Part shown: positions 26,300 through 34,350 of the stretch, piece after piece | Layout of the letters: each line of letters starts with the position of its first letter | Numbering within the stretch: position 1 is the first letter of the stretch | NCBI RefSeq assembly: GCF_000974445.1 | Contig: NZ_BBOJ01000029.1 | Coordinates: 49,724-113,723 of the forward strand | DNA from: Lentzea aerocolonigenes | GTDB lineage: Bacteria; Actinomycetota; Actinomycetes; Mycobacteriales; Pseudonocardiaceae | Direction of reading: 5' to 3' | DNA: 64,000 nucleotides | Program-made: the position numbers and the translations under genes | The notes under the pieces: model-generated | The model's input: the letters and a program-made list of their open reading frames with translations, nothing else | Databases searched by the model: none | Told to the model about the DNA's origin: nothing

Positions 26300-26989
26300 A
26301 TGTTTCGTCGTCCATTGTGGATAGTCGCTGCCTTCGTGCTGGCGCTCGTCGCGGGAGCGTCTCCCGCGAGGGCAGCGGATCCCGTGCTGGTGCCCATCTT
26401 CGACGGCAAGACGCTCGACGGCTGGACCATGCACGCCAAGGGCGCGTTCGTCGTGAAGGGCGGCGCGATCCACAGCCAGAAAGACGCTTCGCGCGGCTGG
26501 ATCTACTACGACAAGCAGCAGTACAAGAGCTTCCGCTGGATCTTCAAGCTGCGCCAGGTCTCCGGCAACCACAAGCCGACCGTGCTGATCTGGGGCAAGA
26601 TCGCGACACCTCCGCTGAACGGTCTCGGCGCCATCCAGTTCCAGCCGCCCAACGGTGGCGCGTGGGACTACCGGCCGGGCCACAACAACGGTGGCGGCAA
26701 GCTCTTCACGAAGTACCCGCACCCCAGCTGGGACGTGAAGAAGTGGGCGCAGTGCGAGATCCTCGCCAACGGTGACACGGGAATCGCCCGCATGGCGTGC
26801 TGCCCGCTGCCCGACGGTGCGGCGAAGTGCAAGGCGCAGGAGGTCCTGAAGTTCGAGGACAAGAAGGAACCCGCCGGCCGCGAGGCACCGCTCGCGATCC
26901 AGATCCACAACAAGGGCATCGAGGACGAGTACAAGGACCTCGTGGTCGAGTCACCGGTGGCGGACCCGACGAAGTTCATCACGACCTAG
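26300..26989 (+). CDS. Secreted DUF1080 (3-keto-disaccharide hydrolase-like) protein
   Basis: 229 residues with a signal peptide (LWIVAAFVLALVAGASPARA, cleavage likely after ARA). The mature part starts with VPIFDGKTLDGWTMHAKG, the hallmark of the DUF1080/3-keto-disaccharide hydrolase domain, a jelly-roll fold acting on oxidised sugars or binding glycans. FQPPNGGAWDYRPGHNNGGG continues the family pattern. ATG has a GAGGACGG site. It is followed by a strong bidirectional hairpin. No sugar transport genes are nearby, so the partner pathway is unclear. Confidence 0.85.
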   Translation: MFRRPLWIVAAFVLALVAGASPARAADPVLVPIFDGKTLDGWTMHAKGAFVVKGGAIHSQKDASRGWIYYDKQQYKSFRWIFKLRQVSGNHKPTVLIWGKIATPPLNGLGAIQFQPPNGGAWDYRPGHNNGGGKLFTKYPHPSWDVKKWAQCEILANGDTGIARMACCPLPDGAAKCKAQEVLKFEDKKEPAGREAPLAIQIHNKGIEDEYKDLVVESPVADPTKFITT

Positions 26990-26997
26990 CGGGAAAG

Positions 26998-27046
26998 CCG
27001 TGCCCCGCGCCGCGAGTCGGATGACCCCCGCGCGGCGCGGGCACGG
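26998..27046. terminator. Bidirectional hairpin terminator between convergent genes
   Basis: CCGTGCCCCGCGCCGCG (26998-27014) pairs with the segment 27031-27046 apart from a single bulged C, giving a 16-bp G+C-rich stem. It fills the 58-bp gap between two convergent stops and can serve both genes. Confidence 0.75.
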
Positions 27047-27047
27047 T

Positions 27048-27704
27048 CTACCCCGCGCCCAGCCGCAGGACCACCTGCGGCACCAGCGTGTTGCCGAGGC
27101 ACGGGCGCAGGTCCGCGCGCAACGCGGACAGACTCACCGGGTCGTGTGCGGGGGAGACGGTGAGCCCGACCGTCCCCGCCGTCAGGACGACGCGCTGCAT
27201 CGCCTGTCCCGCACGGATTTCCGCCGCGGCCCCCTGGTTGAACGTGCACAGCACCAGCTCGGTCCCGCTCTTCACGTGCAGCCACGCCCGCTCCACCTCG
27301 GCCGCGCGCGACAGCAGCCCGCGCCAGGAGGCCAGTTCGGGGAACGTCGTCCACGTGCGACGGTTCGTGCGCAACGCGTGCAGCAGCGCCAGCACGTCCG
27401 GGCCCGGCTCCTGGTACCCGCCGAGCCGGATGGCCGCGGCGGCGTCGGCCGCTCTCTGTCCGGGCAGCAGCGTCACCAGTGGACGGATGCCGTGACCCTG
27501 CAACGCCAGCCTGGCGTTGAGCAGCACGACACCGCACGCGATCCGCGTCTCCCTGTCGTGCGGAGCGTCGGTGTGCAGCTCGATCTGCTCGGGGCGCACC
27601 TCGAACCGCACGCCGGGCGCCGAGGTCCTCGCGAGGGTGAGGACGCAGCGCACGTCCTCACCCGCGAGACCGAGCGAGTCGGGCACGGCGATCGTCATGC
27701 TCAC
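27048..27704 (-). CDS. Acg-like (nitroreductase superfamily) protein, short form
   Basis: 218 residues. RPEQIELHTDAPHDRETRIACG and the later GQAMQRVVLTAGTVGLTVSP resemble mycobacterial Acg/Rv3127-type FMN-binding proteins of the dormancy regulon, which are usually about 320 residues. This copy is shorter and flavin-contacting arginines are not obvious, so activity is uncertain. It starts at GTG 27704 (or ATG 27698), 32 bases from a DevR-box-like site that lies between it and the divergent DevS-like kinase. That position supports membership of the same hypoxia or dormancy regulon. Confidence 0.6.
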   Translation of the reverse strand: MSMTIAVPDSLGLAGEDVRCVLTLARTSAPGVRFEVRPEQIELHTDAPHDRETRIACGVVLLNARLALQGHGIRPLVTLLPGQRAADAAAAIRLGGYQEPGPDVLALLHALRTNRRTWTTFPELASWRGLLSRAAEVERAWLHVKSGTELVLCTFNQGAAAEIRAGQAMQRVVLTAGTVGLTVSPAHDPVSLSALRADLRPCLGNTLVPQVVLRLGAG

Positions 27705-27735
27705 ACTCTCGGGCCGGTGGACGATGGTCGGCCAC

Positions 27736-27748
27736 GGTCGAAGGTCCC
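27736..27748. promoter_or_regulatory. DevR/DosR-box-like site
   Basis: The minus strand reads GGGACCTTCGACC, a full match to the core GGGAC(C/T)TTNGNCC of the mycobacterial dormancy box. It lies between the divergent Acg-like gene and the DevS-like kinase gene. A partial match, GAGGGGACCAACGGC, is found at 30101-30115 between the response regulator and the universal stress gene. Confidence 0.55.
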
Positions 27749-27796
27749 CTCTTGCTAGGGCCGTGCGTTGGCTGAAAATGTGCGAATCTAGTCGTC

Positions 27797-29422
27797 GTGC
27801 CTGATGCGCCCGGTCGCCGAGACCTCGACGAACTGCTCGACGAGGTGCGAGATCGCATGGACGAGATCGTCACGACCCGTGACCACATGCAGGAACTCCT
27901 CGGCGCCGTGCTCGCGGTCGCGTCGGGGCTGGAGCTCGATTCGACGTTGCAACGCATCGTCCAGGCCGCGGTGGACCTCGTCGGCGCCCGGTACGGGGCG
28001 CTCGGCGTGCTCGGGACCCGCGACGACCTGTCCGAGTTCGTCTACGTGGGCGTGGACGAGGCGACGCGGGCCACGATGGGCCATCTGCCGGAGGGCAAGG
28101 GGCTGCTCGGACTGCTCATCAAGGACCCGACGCCGATGCGGCTGCGCGACCTGTCGCAGCACGAGATGTCCGTCGGCTTCCCGCCGAACCACCCGCCGAT
28201 GCACAGCTTCCTCGGCGTGCCCGTGCGCGTGCGCGACGAGGTGTTCGGCAACCTGTACATGACGGAGAAGATCGACGCGGCCGAGTTCACCGCAGATGAC
28301 GAGGCCGTGCTGCAGGCACTGGCCGCGGCCGCCGGCATCGCGATCGAGAACGCCAGGCTGTTCGAGCGGTCCCGGATGCGCGAGCGGTGGCTGGAAGCGA
28401 TCGGCGAGGTCAACTCCGAGCTGCTCGGCGGCGCGTCCGGCGAGTACGCGCTGCGCCTGATCACCCAGCGGACCGTCGAGCTGGCCGCCGCGGACTCGGC
28501 GCTCGTGGTGCTCGGCGACGGCCAGCACACGCCGTTGTCGGTGGCGGCGAGCGCGGGCATGAAGATCGACGACTTCAACGCGGCCGACCACGCCGTCGAC
28601 GAGGTCGTCCGCTCCGGCGTCCCGCTGCTGGTGGACGACCTGGGTTCGGGCTTCGGCCCCGCGCTGGCGGTTCCGCTGCGGTCCGGCGAGGGCGTCACCG
28701 GCGCCCTGGTCGTGCTGCGCCGCGGCGGCGAGACCAGGTTCCTCCCCGACCAGGTGCCGGTGCTGGCGTCGTTCGCCGACCAGGCGGCGGTCGCGCTGGA
28801 GTTCGCCGAGCAGCAACGCTCCCAGCGCCTGCTGGACGTGCTGGAGGACCGCGACCGCATCGCACGCGACCTGCACGACCACGTGATCCAACGGCTGTTC
28901 GTCACCGGCCTGACGCTCCAGTCGACCATGCGGAGGATCGCCGAGCCCGAGATCGCCGCCCGCCTGCAGACGGCCGTGGAGCAGCTCGACGAGACGGTGC
29001 GCGAGATCCGCACGTCCATCTTCGACCTGCACTCGACGGACAACACGTCGCTGCGCCGCCGCCTGCTCGACCTGGTGGCGGGCCTGACCGAGTCGACCCA
29101 CCTCTCACCGGCGGTGCGGATGTCCGGCACCGTCGACAACTCGGTGCCACCCGAGCTCGCCGAACACGTCGAGGCCGTGGTGCGCGAGGCGGTCACGAAC
29201 GCCGTGCGCCACGCGTCCGCGACCGAGCTGACGGTGCTGATCGACGCGGGCGAGGACGTCGTGATCACGGTGCAGGACAACGGCGTCGGCATTCCAGCCG
29301 ACGCGTCCCGCAGCGGCCTGCGCAACCTGGCCCACCGCGCCTCGAAGTTCGGGGGCACGCTGGCGGTGCGGGCCACGGAGGGCGGCGGTGCCTGCGTGGT
29401 CTGGCGAGTGCCGTTGAACTAG
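27797..29422 (+). CDS. DevS/DosT-like double-GAF sensor histidine kinase
   Basis: A soluble 541-residue kinase. Two GAF domains fill about residues 35-190 and 200-345. VGFPPNHPPMHSFLGVPVR carries His132 at the position of the haem-binding histidine of mycobacterial DevS/DosT (aligned from memory of the family), so oxygen, NO or redox sensing is likely. The HisKA_3 box RIARDLHDHVIQRLF has the phospho-accepting His360, and the HATPase N box is VVREAVTNAVRHA. The matching response regulator is encoded convergently and the two stops share CTAG. A DevR-box-like site lies 49 bases upstream. Confidence 0.92.
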   Translation: MPDAPGRRDLDELLDEVRDRMDEIVTTRDHMQELLGAVLAVASGLELDSTLQRIVQAAVDLVGARYGALGVLGTRDDLSEFVYVGVDEATRATMGHLPEGKGLLGLLIKDPTPMRLRDLSQHEMSVGFPPNHPPMHSFLGVPVRVRDEVFGNLYMTEKIDAAEFTADDEAVLQALAAAAGIAIENARLFERSRMRERWLEAIGEVNSELLGGASGEYALRLITQRTVELAAADSALVVLGDGQHTPLSVAASAGMKIDDFNAADHAVDEVVRSGVPLLVDDLGSGFGPALAVPLRSGEGVTGALVVLRRGGETRFLPDQVPVLASFADQAAVALEFAEQQRSQRLLDVLEDRDRIARDLHDHVIQRLFVTGLTLQSTMRRIAEPEIAARLQTAVEQLDETVREIRTSIFDLHSTDNTSLRRRLLDLVAGLTESTHLSPAVRMSGTVDNSVPPELAEHVEAVVREAVTNAVRHASATELTVLIDAGEDVVITVQDNGVGIPADASRSGLRNLAHRASKFGGTLAVRATEGGGACVVWRVPLN

Positions 29423-30069
29423 CGGGGCTTCTCGCCGTCCTTGCGGAACTGCGAAGCGAACACCGCGGCCTGTGTGCGGCGCTGCATGCCCAGTTTGGCC
29501 AGCAGGTGCGAGACGTAGTTCTTCACCGTCTTCTCGGCGAGGAACATCCGCTCGGCGATCTGCCGGTTCGTCAGGCCCTCGCCGATCAGGTCGAGGACCG
29601 TGCGCTCCTGCTCGCTGAGCATGCGCAGCGGGTCGCCCTCCTCGCGTTCGCGGCGGATGCGGTTGAGCAGCGCGGAAGTCGTGCGGGCGTCCAGGAGGGA
29701 CTGTCCTGCCGCGACCGTGCGGACCGCGTTCACCAGGTCGGCGCCCAGGATCTGCTTGAGCACGAAGCCCGACGCGCCCGCCATGATCGCGTCGAACAGG
29801 GCCTCGTCGTCCGCGAAGCTCGTCAGCATCAGGCACTGCAGACCCGGTATGCGGCTGCGCAGTTCGCGGCACAGCTCGATGCCGTTGCCGTCGGGGAGCC
29901 TGATGTCGAGCACCGCCACGTCGGCCTGGGCTCCCGGCACCTTGGCCAGGGCTTCCGCCACCGATGCGGCGTCACCGACCACCTCGAGATCGGACTCCTC
30001 GCCGAGCAGGTCCGCGATGCCGCGGCGGACGATCTCGTGGTCGTCGACGAGGAACACACGCGTCGCCAT
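29419..30069 (-). CDS. DevR-like NarL-family response regulator
   Basis: 216 residues. The receiver shows VDDHE, the phospho-acceptor in VAVLDIRLPDGNG and lysine in FVLKQILG. The C-terminal LuxR-type HTH (LSEQERTVLDLIGEG, TNRQIAERMFLAEKTVKNY) matches DevR, including the Lys-Thr-Val-Lys-Asn recognition helix. ATG 30069 gives the family N-terminus MATRVFLVDDHE. It is the likely partner of the DevS-like kinase on the other strand and the likely reader of the box at 27736-27748. Confidence 0.92.
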   Translation of the reverse strand: MATRVFLVDDHEIVRRGIADLLGEESDLEVVGDAASVAEALAKVPGAQADVAVLDIRLPDGNGIELCRELRSRIPGLQCLMLTSFADDEALFDAIMAGASGFVLKQILGADLVNAVRTVAAGQSLLDARTTSALLNRIRREREEGDPLRMLSEQERTVLDLIGEGLTNRQIAERMFLAEKTVKNYVSHLLAKLGMQRRTQAAVFASQFRKDGEKPR

Positions 30070-30153
30070 GCGGCTCACCGTAGCCCAAAGACCCTGACAC
30101 GAGGGGACCAACGGCACGCGGCTCACTACGACGATCGGGCCTACTTTGAGATC

Positions 30154-30946
30154 ATGAGCGGTCCTCCCGTTGTCGTCGGAGTCGACGGTTCCTCGTCCGC
30201 GCTGGCGGCGGTGGCGTGGGCTGCTCGGGCGTGCGTGCTCCACGACGCGCCGTTGCGGCTGGTACACGCGTACACGTTGCCGACGCGCGGATATCCGGAA
30301 GTCATCTCATCGGCGCGTGAGCTGCGTTCGGCGATGTACGACCAAGGGCGGATGTGGCTCTCTCAGGCCGTTGCCGTCGCACGGTCGGAGGCACCTGATG
30401 TGCCCGTGGAGCACGACCTGCGCATGGAACATCCCACGCCCGTGTTGATCGAAGAGTCGACACGCGCGCGGGAAGTCGTGGTGGGGGTCGCACGGGCTGG
30501 GAGGGTTCACCGGAGCGCTGGTGGGCTCAACGGCCGTGGCGCTGTCTCTTCACGGTGAATGTCCCGTGGTGGTGGTGCGTGGCAACCACCGTGATGGGCC
30601 CGTGGTGGTGGGCGTCGATCTTTCGCCTGAGTCGGACCCTGCCATCGGTTTCGCGTTCGAGGAGGCAGCGGCGGCGGGAGTGCCGCTCGTGGCCGCGCAC
30701 GCCGGCACGCAGTCCCTGAACACGCGAATGTCCGGGTGGCTGGTGAAGTACCCGGACGTCGCGGTGGAACAGCTGGTGGTGCAGGAGCGGCCGATCCCGG
30801 CGCTGCTGGAGCTGGGGCGGCGGGCCGGACTGCTCGTGGTCGGGTCGCGGGGGCGTGGCGGATTCGCCGGGATGCTGCTCGGATCTACCTCGCAGGCCCT
30901 GATCTACCACGCCCCGTGCCCGGTGGCCGTCGTCAGGCCTGCTTGA
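30154..30946 (+). pseudogene. Tandem universal stress protein gene with a frameshift
   Basis: Two universal-stress domains are encoded in a row, as in mycobacterial dormancy USPs. The first runs from ATG 30154 (VVVGVDGSSSALAAVAWAAR). The second begins near 30590 (GPVVVGVDLSPESDPAIGFA) and ends with VVGSRGRGGFAGMLLGS. Between them the frame shifts by +1 in a run of five G at 30483-30487: the first frame turns into VARAGRVHRS while the other frame continues as SHGLGGFTGALVGSTAVAL. One extra G explains this. It may be a sequencing error, a true pseudogene or a phase-variable tract. If intact, the product would be about 263 residues. Confidence 0.8.
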
Positions 30947-31490
30947 TCGCCGAGATCTCGAACTCGAGGACGACCTTCTCGCTCACCAGGACGCCGCCGG
31001 TCTCGAGCGCGGCGTTCCAGGTCACGCCGTAGTCCTTGCGGTTGATGGTGTGCGAGCCCTCGAAGCCCACGCGGGTGTTGCCGAACGGGTCGACGGCCAC
31101 GCCCTCGAAGGCGAACGGGATGGTGATGCTCTTGGTGACGTCCTTGATGGTGAGGTCACCGGTGATCTCGAAGTTGTCCTCGTCGATCTGCTTCGCGGAG
31201 GTCGAGACGAACTTGATCTCCGGGTAGGTCTCGACGGCGAGGAAGTCGTTGGTGGTCAGGTGACCGTCGCGCTGCGCGTTGCGGGTGTCGATGCTGGCGA
31301 CCTTCAGGGTCACCTCGGCGGTGGTGTTCTCCGGCTTGTCACCGTCGATGCTGATCTTGCCATCGAACTCGTTGAACGCACCACGAACCTTGGTGACCAT
31401 CGCGTGGCGCGCGACGAAGCCGATGCGGGAGTGCGAGGCGTCGATGACGTAGGCGCCGGTCAGTTCGGAGAGGTTGGTGGCCGTGGTCAT
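30933..31490 (-). CDS. YceI-family lipocalin-like protein
   Basis: 185 residues with the full YceI pattern: YVIDASHSRIGFVARHAMVTKVRGAF at the start (positions 14-39, in two pieces of the family signature), FVSTSAKQIDEDNFEITGDLTI in the middle and a closing VLEFEISAIKQA. YceI barrels bind isoprenoid or amide lipids and are often stress induced. There is no signal peptide, so this copy is cytoplasmic, as usual in actinomycetes. An AAGGA site precedes the ATG. It is divergent from a MarR regulator across repeated GATGTGTCA motifs and overlaps the USP 3' end by 14 bases. Confidence 0.92.
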   Translation of the reverse strand: MTTATNLSELTGAYVIDASHSRIGFVARHAMVTKVRGAFNEFDGKISIDGDKPENTTAEVTLKVASIDTRNAQRDGHLTTNDFLAVETYPEIKFVSTSAKQIDEDNFEITGDLTIKDVTKSITIPFAFEGVAVDPFGNTRVGFEGSHTINRKDYGVTWNAALETGGVLVSEKVVLEFEISAIKQA

Positions 31491-31521
31491 GGCGGTCAGT
31501 CCTTCGGTTTGCTCGACTTGG

Positions 31522-31564
31522 TTGATGTGTCACTCACCTTGCCTCAACCTGGATGATGTGTCAA
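31522..31564. promoter_or_regulatory. Two GATGTGTCA direct repeats in the yceI/marR divergent promoter
   Basis: TTGATGTGTCA (31522-31532) and TGATGTGTCAA (31554-31564) are 31 bp apart, about three helical turns, on the same face of DNA. They resemble the palindrome at 13930-13941. A TATGCT element at about 31573-31578 could be the -10 of the MarR gene. Confidence 0.5.
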
Positions 31565-31585
31565 CTATTCCCGTATGCTGAGCAG

Positions 31586-32119
31586 GTGACACGATGGCTG
31601 GAACCTGAGCAGCAGCGTGCGTGGCGTGCCTACGTCCGCATGCAAGGGGAGCTCAACGCGCATCTGAGCAGGCAGATGTCGGCCGACTCGGAGATCTCGA
31701 TGGCCGACTTCGCCGTGCTGGTGCAGCTCACCGACACGCCGGACGAACGCGTACGCGTGTTGGAGCTCGCACGGTCTTTGCACTGGGAGAAGAGTCGCAT
31801 CTCACACCATCTGGCCCGGATGGAGAAGCGCGGCCTGGTGCGCAGGGAGATCTGCCGCAGCGACGGGCGCGGGTCGTTCGTCGTGCTGACGGAGCTCGGC
31901 CGGTCCGCGATCGAGGAGGCCGCGCCGGCGCACGCCGAGACCGTGCGTGCGCTCGTGTTCGATCAGCTCTCCGACGACGAGGTCGACGCGCTGCGAGAGA
32001 TCTCGGAGAAGGTCTTCACGCGCCTAACGACAGGAGAATGTGCGTCGGTAATCGCTCGGTGCGACGCCGACGACCCGATGGAAGTGGTGTCGGAGGAGGG
32101 CGGCTGTACCGAAGCCTGA
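31586..32119 (+). CDS. MarR-family transcriptional regulator
   Basis: 177 residues with the MarR winged helix: MADFAVLVQLTDTPDERVRVLELARSL is followed by WEKSRISHHLARMEKRGLVRR and the wing CRSDGRGSFVVLTELG. GTG 31586 is chosen because the protein then begins TRWLEPEQQRAWRAY, the usual family start. An upstream in-frame ATG at 31553 would place the operator repeats inside the gene. It is divergent from the YceI gene and is the likely reader of the GATGTGTCA repeats. Its 3' end overlaps the convergent GlxA-type gene by 96 bases. Confidence 0.9.
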   Translation: MTRWLEPEQQRAWRAYVRMQGELNAHLSRQMSADSEISMADFAVLVQLTDTPDERVRVLELARSLHWEKSRISHHLARMEKRGLVRREICRSDGRGSFVVLTELGRSAIEEAAPAHAETVRALVFDQLSDDEVDALREISEKVFTRLTTGECASVIARCDADDPMEVVSEEGGCTEA

Positions 32120-32968
32120 CCTGGCGGCGACCGCGTCGACGTCCAGGTCGGTCTCTTCGAGCAGTCTGCGCGCGTGCAGCACTCGTTGGAGTGACAGCCA
32201 CTTGTTCGGGGTGGTGCCGGTCTCCGCGACGAACCTGCGCGCGAACGTCCGCTCGGACATGACGGCGAGCTTCGCCATCGACGCCACCGTGTGGTTGTCC
32301 GCGATCGTGTCGAGCACCTGCTCCAGCACCGGTTCGAGGCTGTCCGCACTGCACTCCGGGATCGGGAGCTCCACGAACTGCCGCTGACCGCCGTCGCGCT
32401 GCGGTGGCACGACCATCCTGCGCGCGATGGTGTTGGCGACCTTGGTGCCGAGCTCCCTGCGGACCAGGTGCAGGCAGGCGTCGATGCCCGCGGCGGTGCC
32501 GGCGCTGGTGATGATGTTGCCGTCGTCCACGAACAGCACGTCCGGGTCGAGCTGGGCCTTCGGGAAGCGCTCGCGGAACTGCCCCACTTCACGCCAGTGC
32601 GTGGTGCAACGGCGGTCGTCGAGCAGTCCGGCCGCGCCCAGGATGAACGCCGCGCTGCAGACGCTGAGCAGCGTCGCGCCGGTCTCCTGGATCGCCCTGA
32701 GCAGCTTCTCCGGGTACTCCTCGCGCACGCGGGCGGCAGGCAGCGCCACCAGGTCGGCGTCGTGCAGCGCGTCGAACCCGAACTCCGGCGTGATGGTCAC
32801 CCCGGGGACCTGGGTGGCCACCGGCTGGTTCGGGAACTCGCCGCACACGCGGAAGTCGATCGGCGGCACGCCGTCGTCGGTCCTGTCGTAGCCGAACACT
32901 TCGCAGAGCAGCCCGAACTCGAACGGCGCGACGCCGTCGATGAGGGGAACCGCCACCGATCGCAGCAT
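32024..32968 (-). CDS. GlxA-type AraC regulator with DJ-1/PfpI-like domain
   Basis: 314 residues. The N-terminal ~180 residues have the amidotransferase-like fold (VAVPLIDGVAPFEFGLLCEV), with a cysteine in LLSVCSAAFILGAAGLL at the nucleophile-elbow position. The C-terminal AraC domain has two helix-turn-helix units (TVASMAKLAVMSERTFARRF and VDAVAARSGFGTAALLRHHF). Proteins of this type activate catabolic or stress genes in response to small amines or other metabolites. No ligand can be named here. Confidence 0.92.
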   Translation of the reverse strand: MLRSVAVPLIDGVAPFEFGLLCEVFGYDRTDDGVPPIDFRVCGEFPNQPVATQVPGVTITPEFGFDALHDADLVALPAARVREEYPEKLLRAIQETGATLLSVCSAAFILGAAGLLDDRRCTTHWREVGQFRERFPKAQLDPDVLFVDDGNIITSAGTAAGIDACLHLVRRELGTKVANTIARRMVVPPQRDGGQRQFVELPIPECSADSLEPVLEQVLDTIADNHTVASMAKLAVMSERTFARRFVAETGTTPNKWLSLQRVLHARRLLEETDLDVDAVAARSGFGTAALLRHHFHRVVGVAPSDYRRTFSCR

Positions 32969-33039
32969 GGCAGGATTTTAGCGCGCTGCGACAGATCTGC
33001 CACTGTTGGCGGGATATTGTCGAGCGCAAACTTCATGAC

Positions 33040-33189
33040 ATGACTCTTGCAGTGATCGTCCTAGTCCTGGCAGGCATCTCCGTGTGGCTCGACCGGCACC
33101 GCGACCGCAATGCGGGCCTGGCGGGTTCGTCCGACATCAACGACCGCGACCGCATCCGCGTGGGCAACGACCTGCGGTACCTCACTTGA
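33040..33189 (+). CDS. Small single-span membrane protein (49 aa)
   Basis: A short ATG frame with a hydrophobic N-terminal helix (LAVIVLVLAGISVWL) followed by a basic, polar tail (DRHRDRNAGL, NDRDRIRVGNDLRYLT). It fills an otherwise empty gap between the GlxA-type gene and the citrate synthase gene, whose last codons it overlaps by 8 bases. The type I-like topology and charge pattern look protein-like but there is no family match. Confidence 0.4.
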   Translation: MTLAVIVLVLAGISVWLDRHRDRNAGLAGSSDINDRDRIRVGNDLRYLT

Positions 33190-34291
33190 TGAGTGGCTGC
33201 GGTCCCGTGTAGCGGGCGACCGGGCGGATGATCTTCGTGTCCTCGGACTGTTCGAGCGCGTTGGCACACCACCCGATCACCCGGCTGCACGCGAACGTCG
33301 GCGTGAACATCTCGCGCGGGATTCCGCACTGCTCCATCACCACGCCGGCGTAGAACTCGACGTTCGCGTACAGCTGCCGGCCGGGCTTGAGCTCGGCCAG
33401 CAGCTCGGTGACCCGGCGTTCGACCGTGACGGCGAAGTTCGTCAGCTCGGTGGGGTTCTCGAGCGCGATCTCCCTGAGCAGGCGAGCCCGCGGGTCCTCC
33501 GTCTTGTAGACGGCGTGACCGAAGCCCATGATCCGGTCGCCCTGCTCGATGCGCTCCCGGACCCAGGCGTCGATGTTGTCCGGCGTGCCGATGAGGTCGA
33601 GGGCCTCCAGCGCCCTGTCCGGCGCACCTCCGTGCAACGGCCCGGAGAACGTCCCGATCGCCGCTGTCACCGCGGACACGACGTCCGCGCCCGCACTGGC
33701 GACCACCCGTGCGGTGAACGTCGACGCGTTGAACCCGTGGTCGATCGTGGCGATCAAGTACTGCTCGACGGCACGGCTCGTCCACGTTGACGGCTCCAGT
33801 CCAGTCAACATGTACAACCAGTTCGCCGACGTTGACAAATCAACCCTGGGGTTGACCGGATCAAGCCCCAGCTTGAGCCGGTGCAGTGCCGCCAGGATCG
33901 TCGGCGTCATCGCGCTGACCCTGAGCGCGTCCGCCTTCCTGGTGCTCATCGGCGCGTCCCACATCGGCTGCGACGGCAGCATCGACAACGCGGTCCTGAG
34001 CCCGGCCAGCGCAGTGCACCCCGATTTCGCGATCGCCGGCAGCACCTCGCTGATGCTCGCGGGCAGGGACCTCAGCTCGGCGGTCTCCCGCGCGAAGTGC
34101 GCGGCCTCGTGCGCGTTTGGCAGCCTGCCCTCGACGAAGAGGAACCACACGTCCTCGAACGACCGCGTCCTGGCCAGCTCGATCGCGTCGTACTCGCGGT
34201 AGTGGTAGTAGCCCGCGGCACCGTTCACGTCCCCGATCAGGGTCGTGGTGACGACGACGTCTTTAAGTCCTTTGGGTGCATCAATCAACAT
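33182..34291 (-). CDS. Citrate synthase (type II, short actinobacterial form)
   Basis: 369 residues; condenses oxaloacetate or another 2-oxoacid with acetyl- or propionyl-CoA. Active-site segments are GPLHGGAPDRALE (first His), IMGFGHAVYKTEDPRA (second His) and LYANVEFYAGVVM, where the usual Asp is Glu, as in some actinobacterial citrate synthases. ATG 34291 has a GGAG site 10 bases upstream. A TTG at 34297 is possible. It is divergent from an HTH-fused citrate synthase. A stretch of unusual A/T-ending codons around 33800-33860 carries a copy of the operator motif TCAACATGTACAAC. Confidence 0.9.
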   Translation of the reverse strand: MLIDAPKGLKDVVVTTTLIGDVNGAAGYYHYREYDAIELARTRSFEDVWFLFVEGRLPNAHEAAHFARETAELRSLPASISEVLPAIAKSGCTALAGLRTALSMLPSQPMWDAPMSTRKADALRVSAMTPTILAALHRLKLGLDPVNPRVDLSTSANWLYMLTGLEPSTWTSRAVEQYLIATIDHGFNASTFTARVVASAGADVVSAVTAAIGTFSGPLHGGAPDRALEALDLIGTPDNIDAWVRERIEQGDRIMGFGHAVYKTEDPRARLLREIALENPTELTNFAVTVERRVTELLAELKPGRQLYANVEFYAGVVMEQCGIPREMFTPTFACSRVIGWCANALEQSEDTKIIRPVARYTGPQPLIK

Positions 34292-34350
34292 GTACAACAG
34301 GCTCCGTCAACATGTCTTGTACAGTCAACGTTGATGGAATCAATGTTGAC
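34281..34350. promoter_or_regulatory. Operator-rich region between the two citrate synthase genes
   Basis: The 70-bp, A+T-rich interval contains TCAACATGTACAAC (34285-34298), GTCAACATGT (34306-34315), GTCAACGTTGA (34324-34334) and TCAATGTTGAC (34340-34350). The first 14-mer is repeated exactly at 33805-33818 inside the neighbouring gene. The sites overlap both start codons, so binding would repress both genes. Confidence 0.6.

Noticed and set aside
29105..29872. 255-codon minus-strand frame antisense to the DevS-like kinase 3' end
   Set aside because: It lacks any domain and overlaps both recognised genes in other frames.
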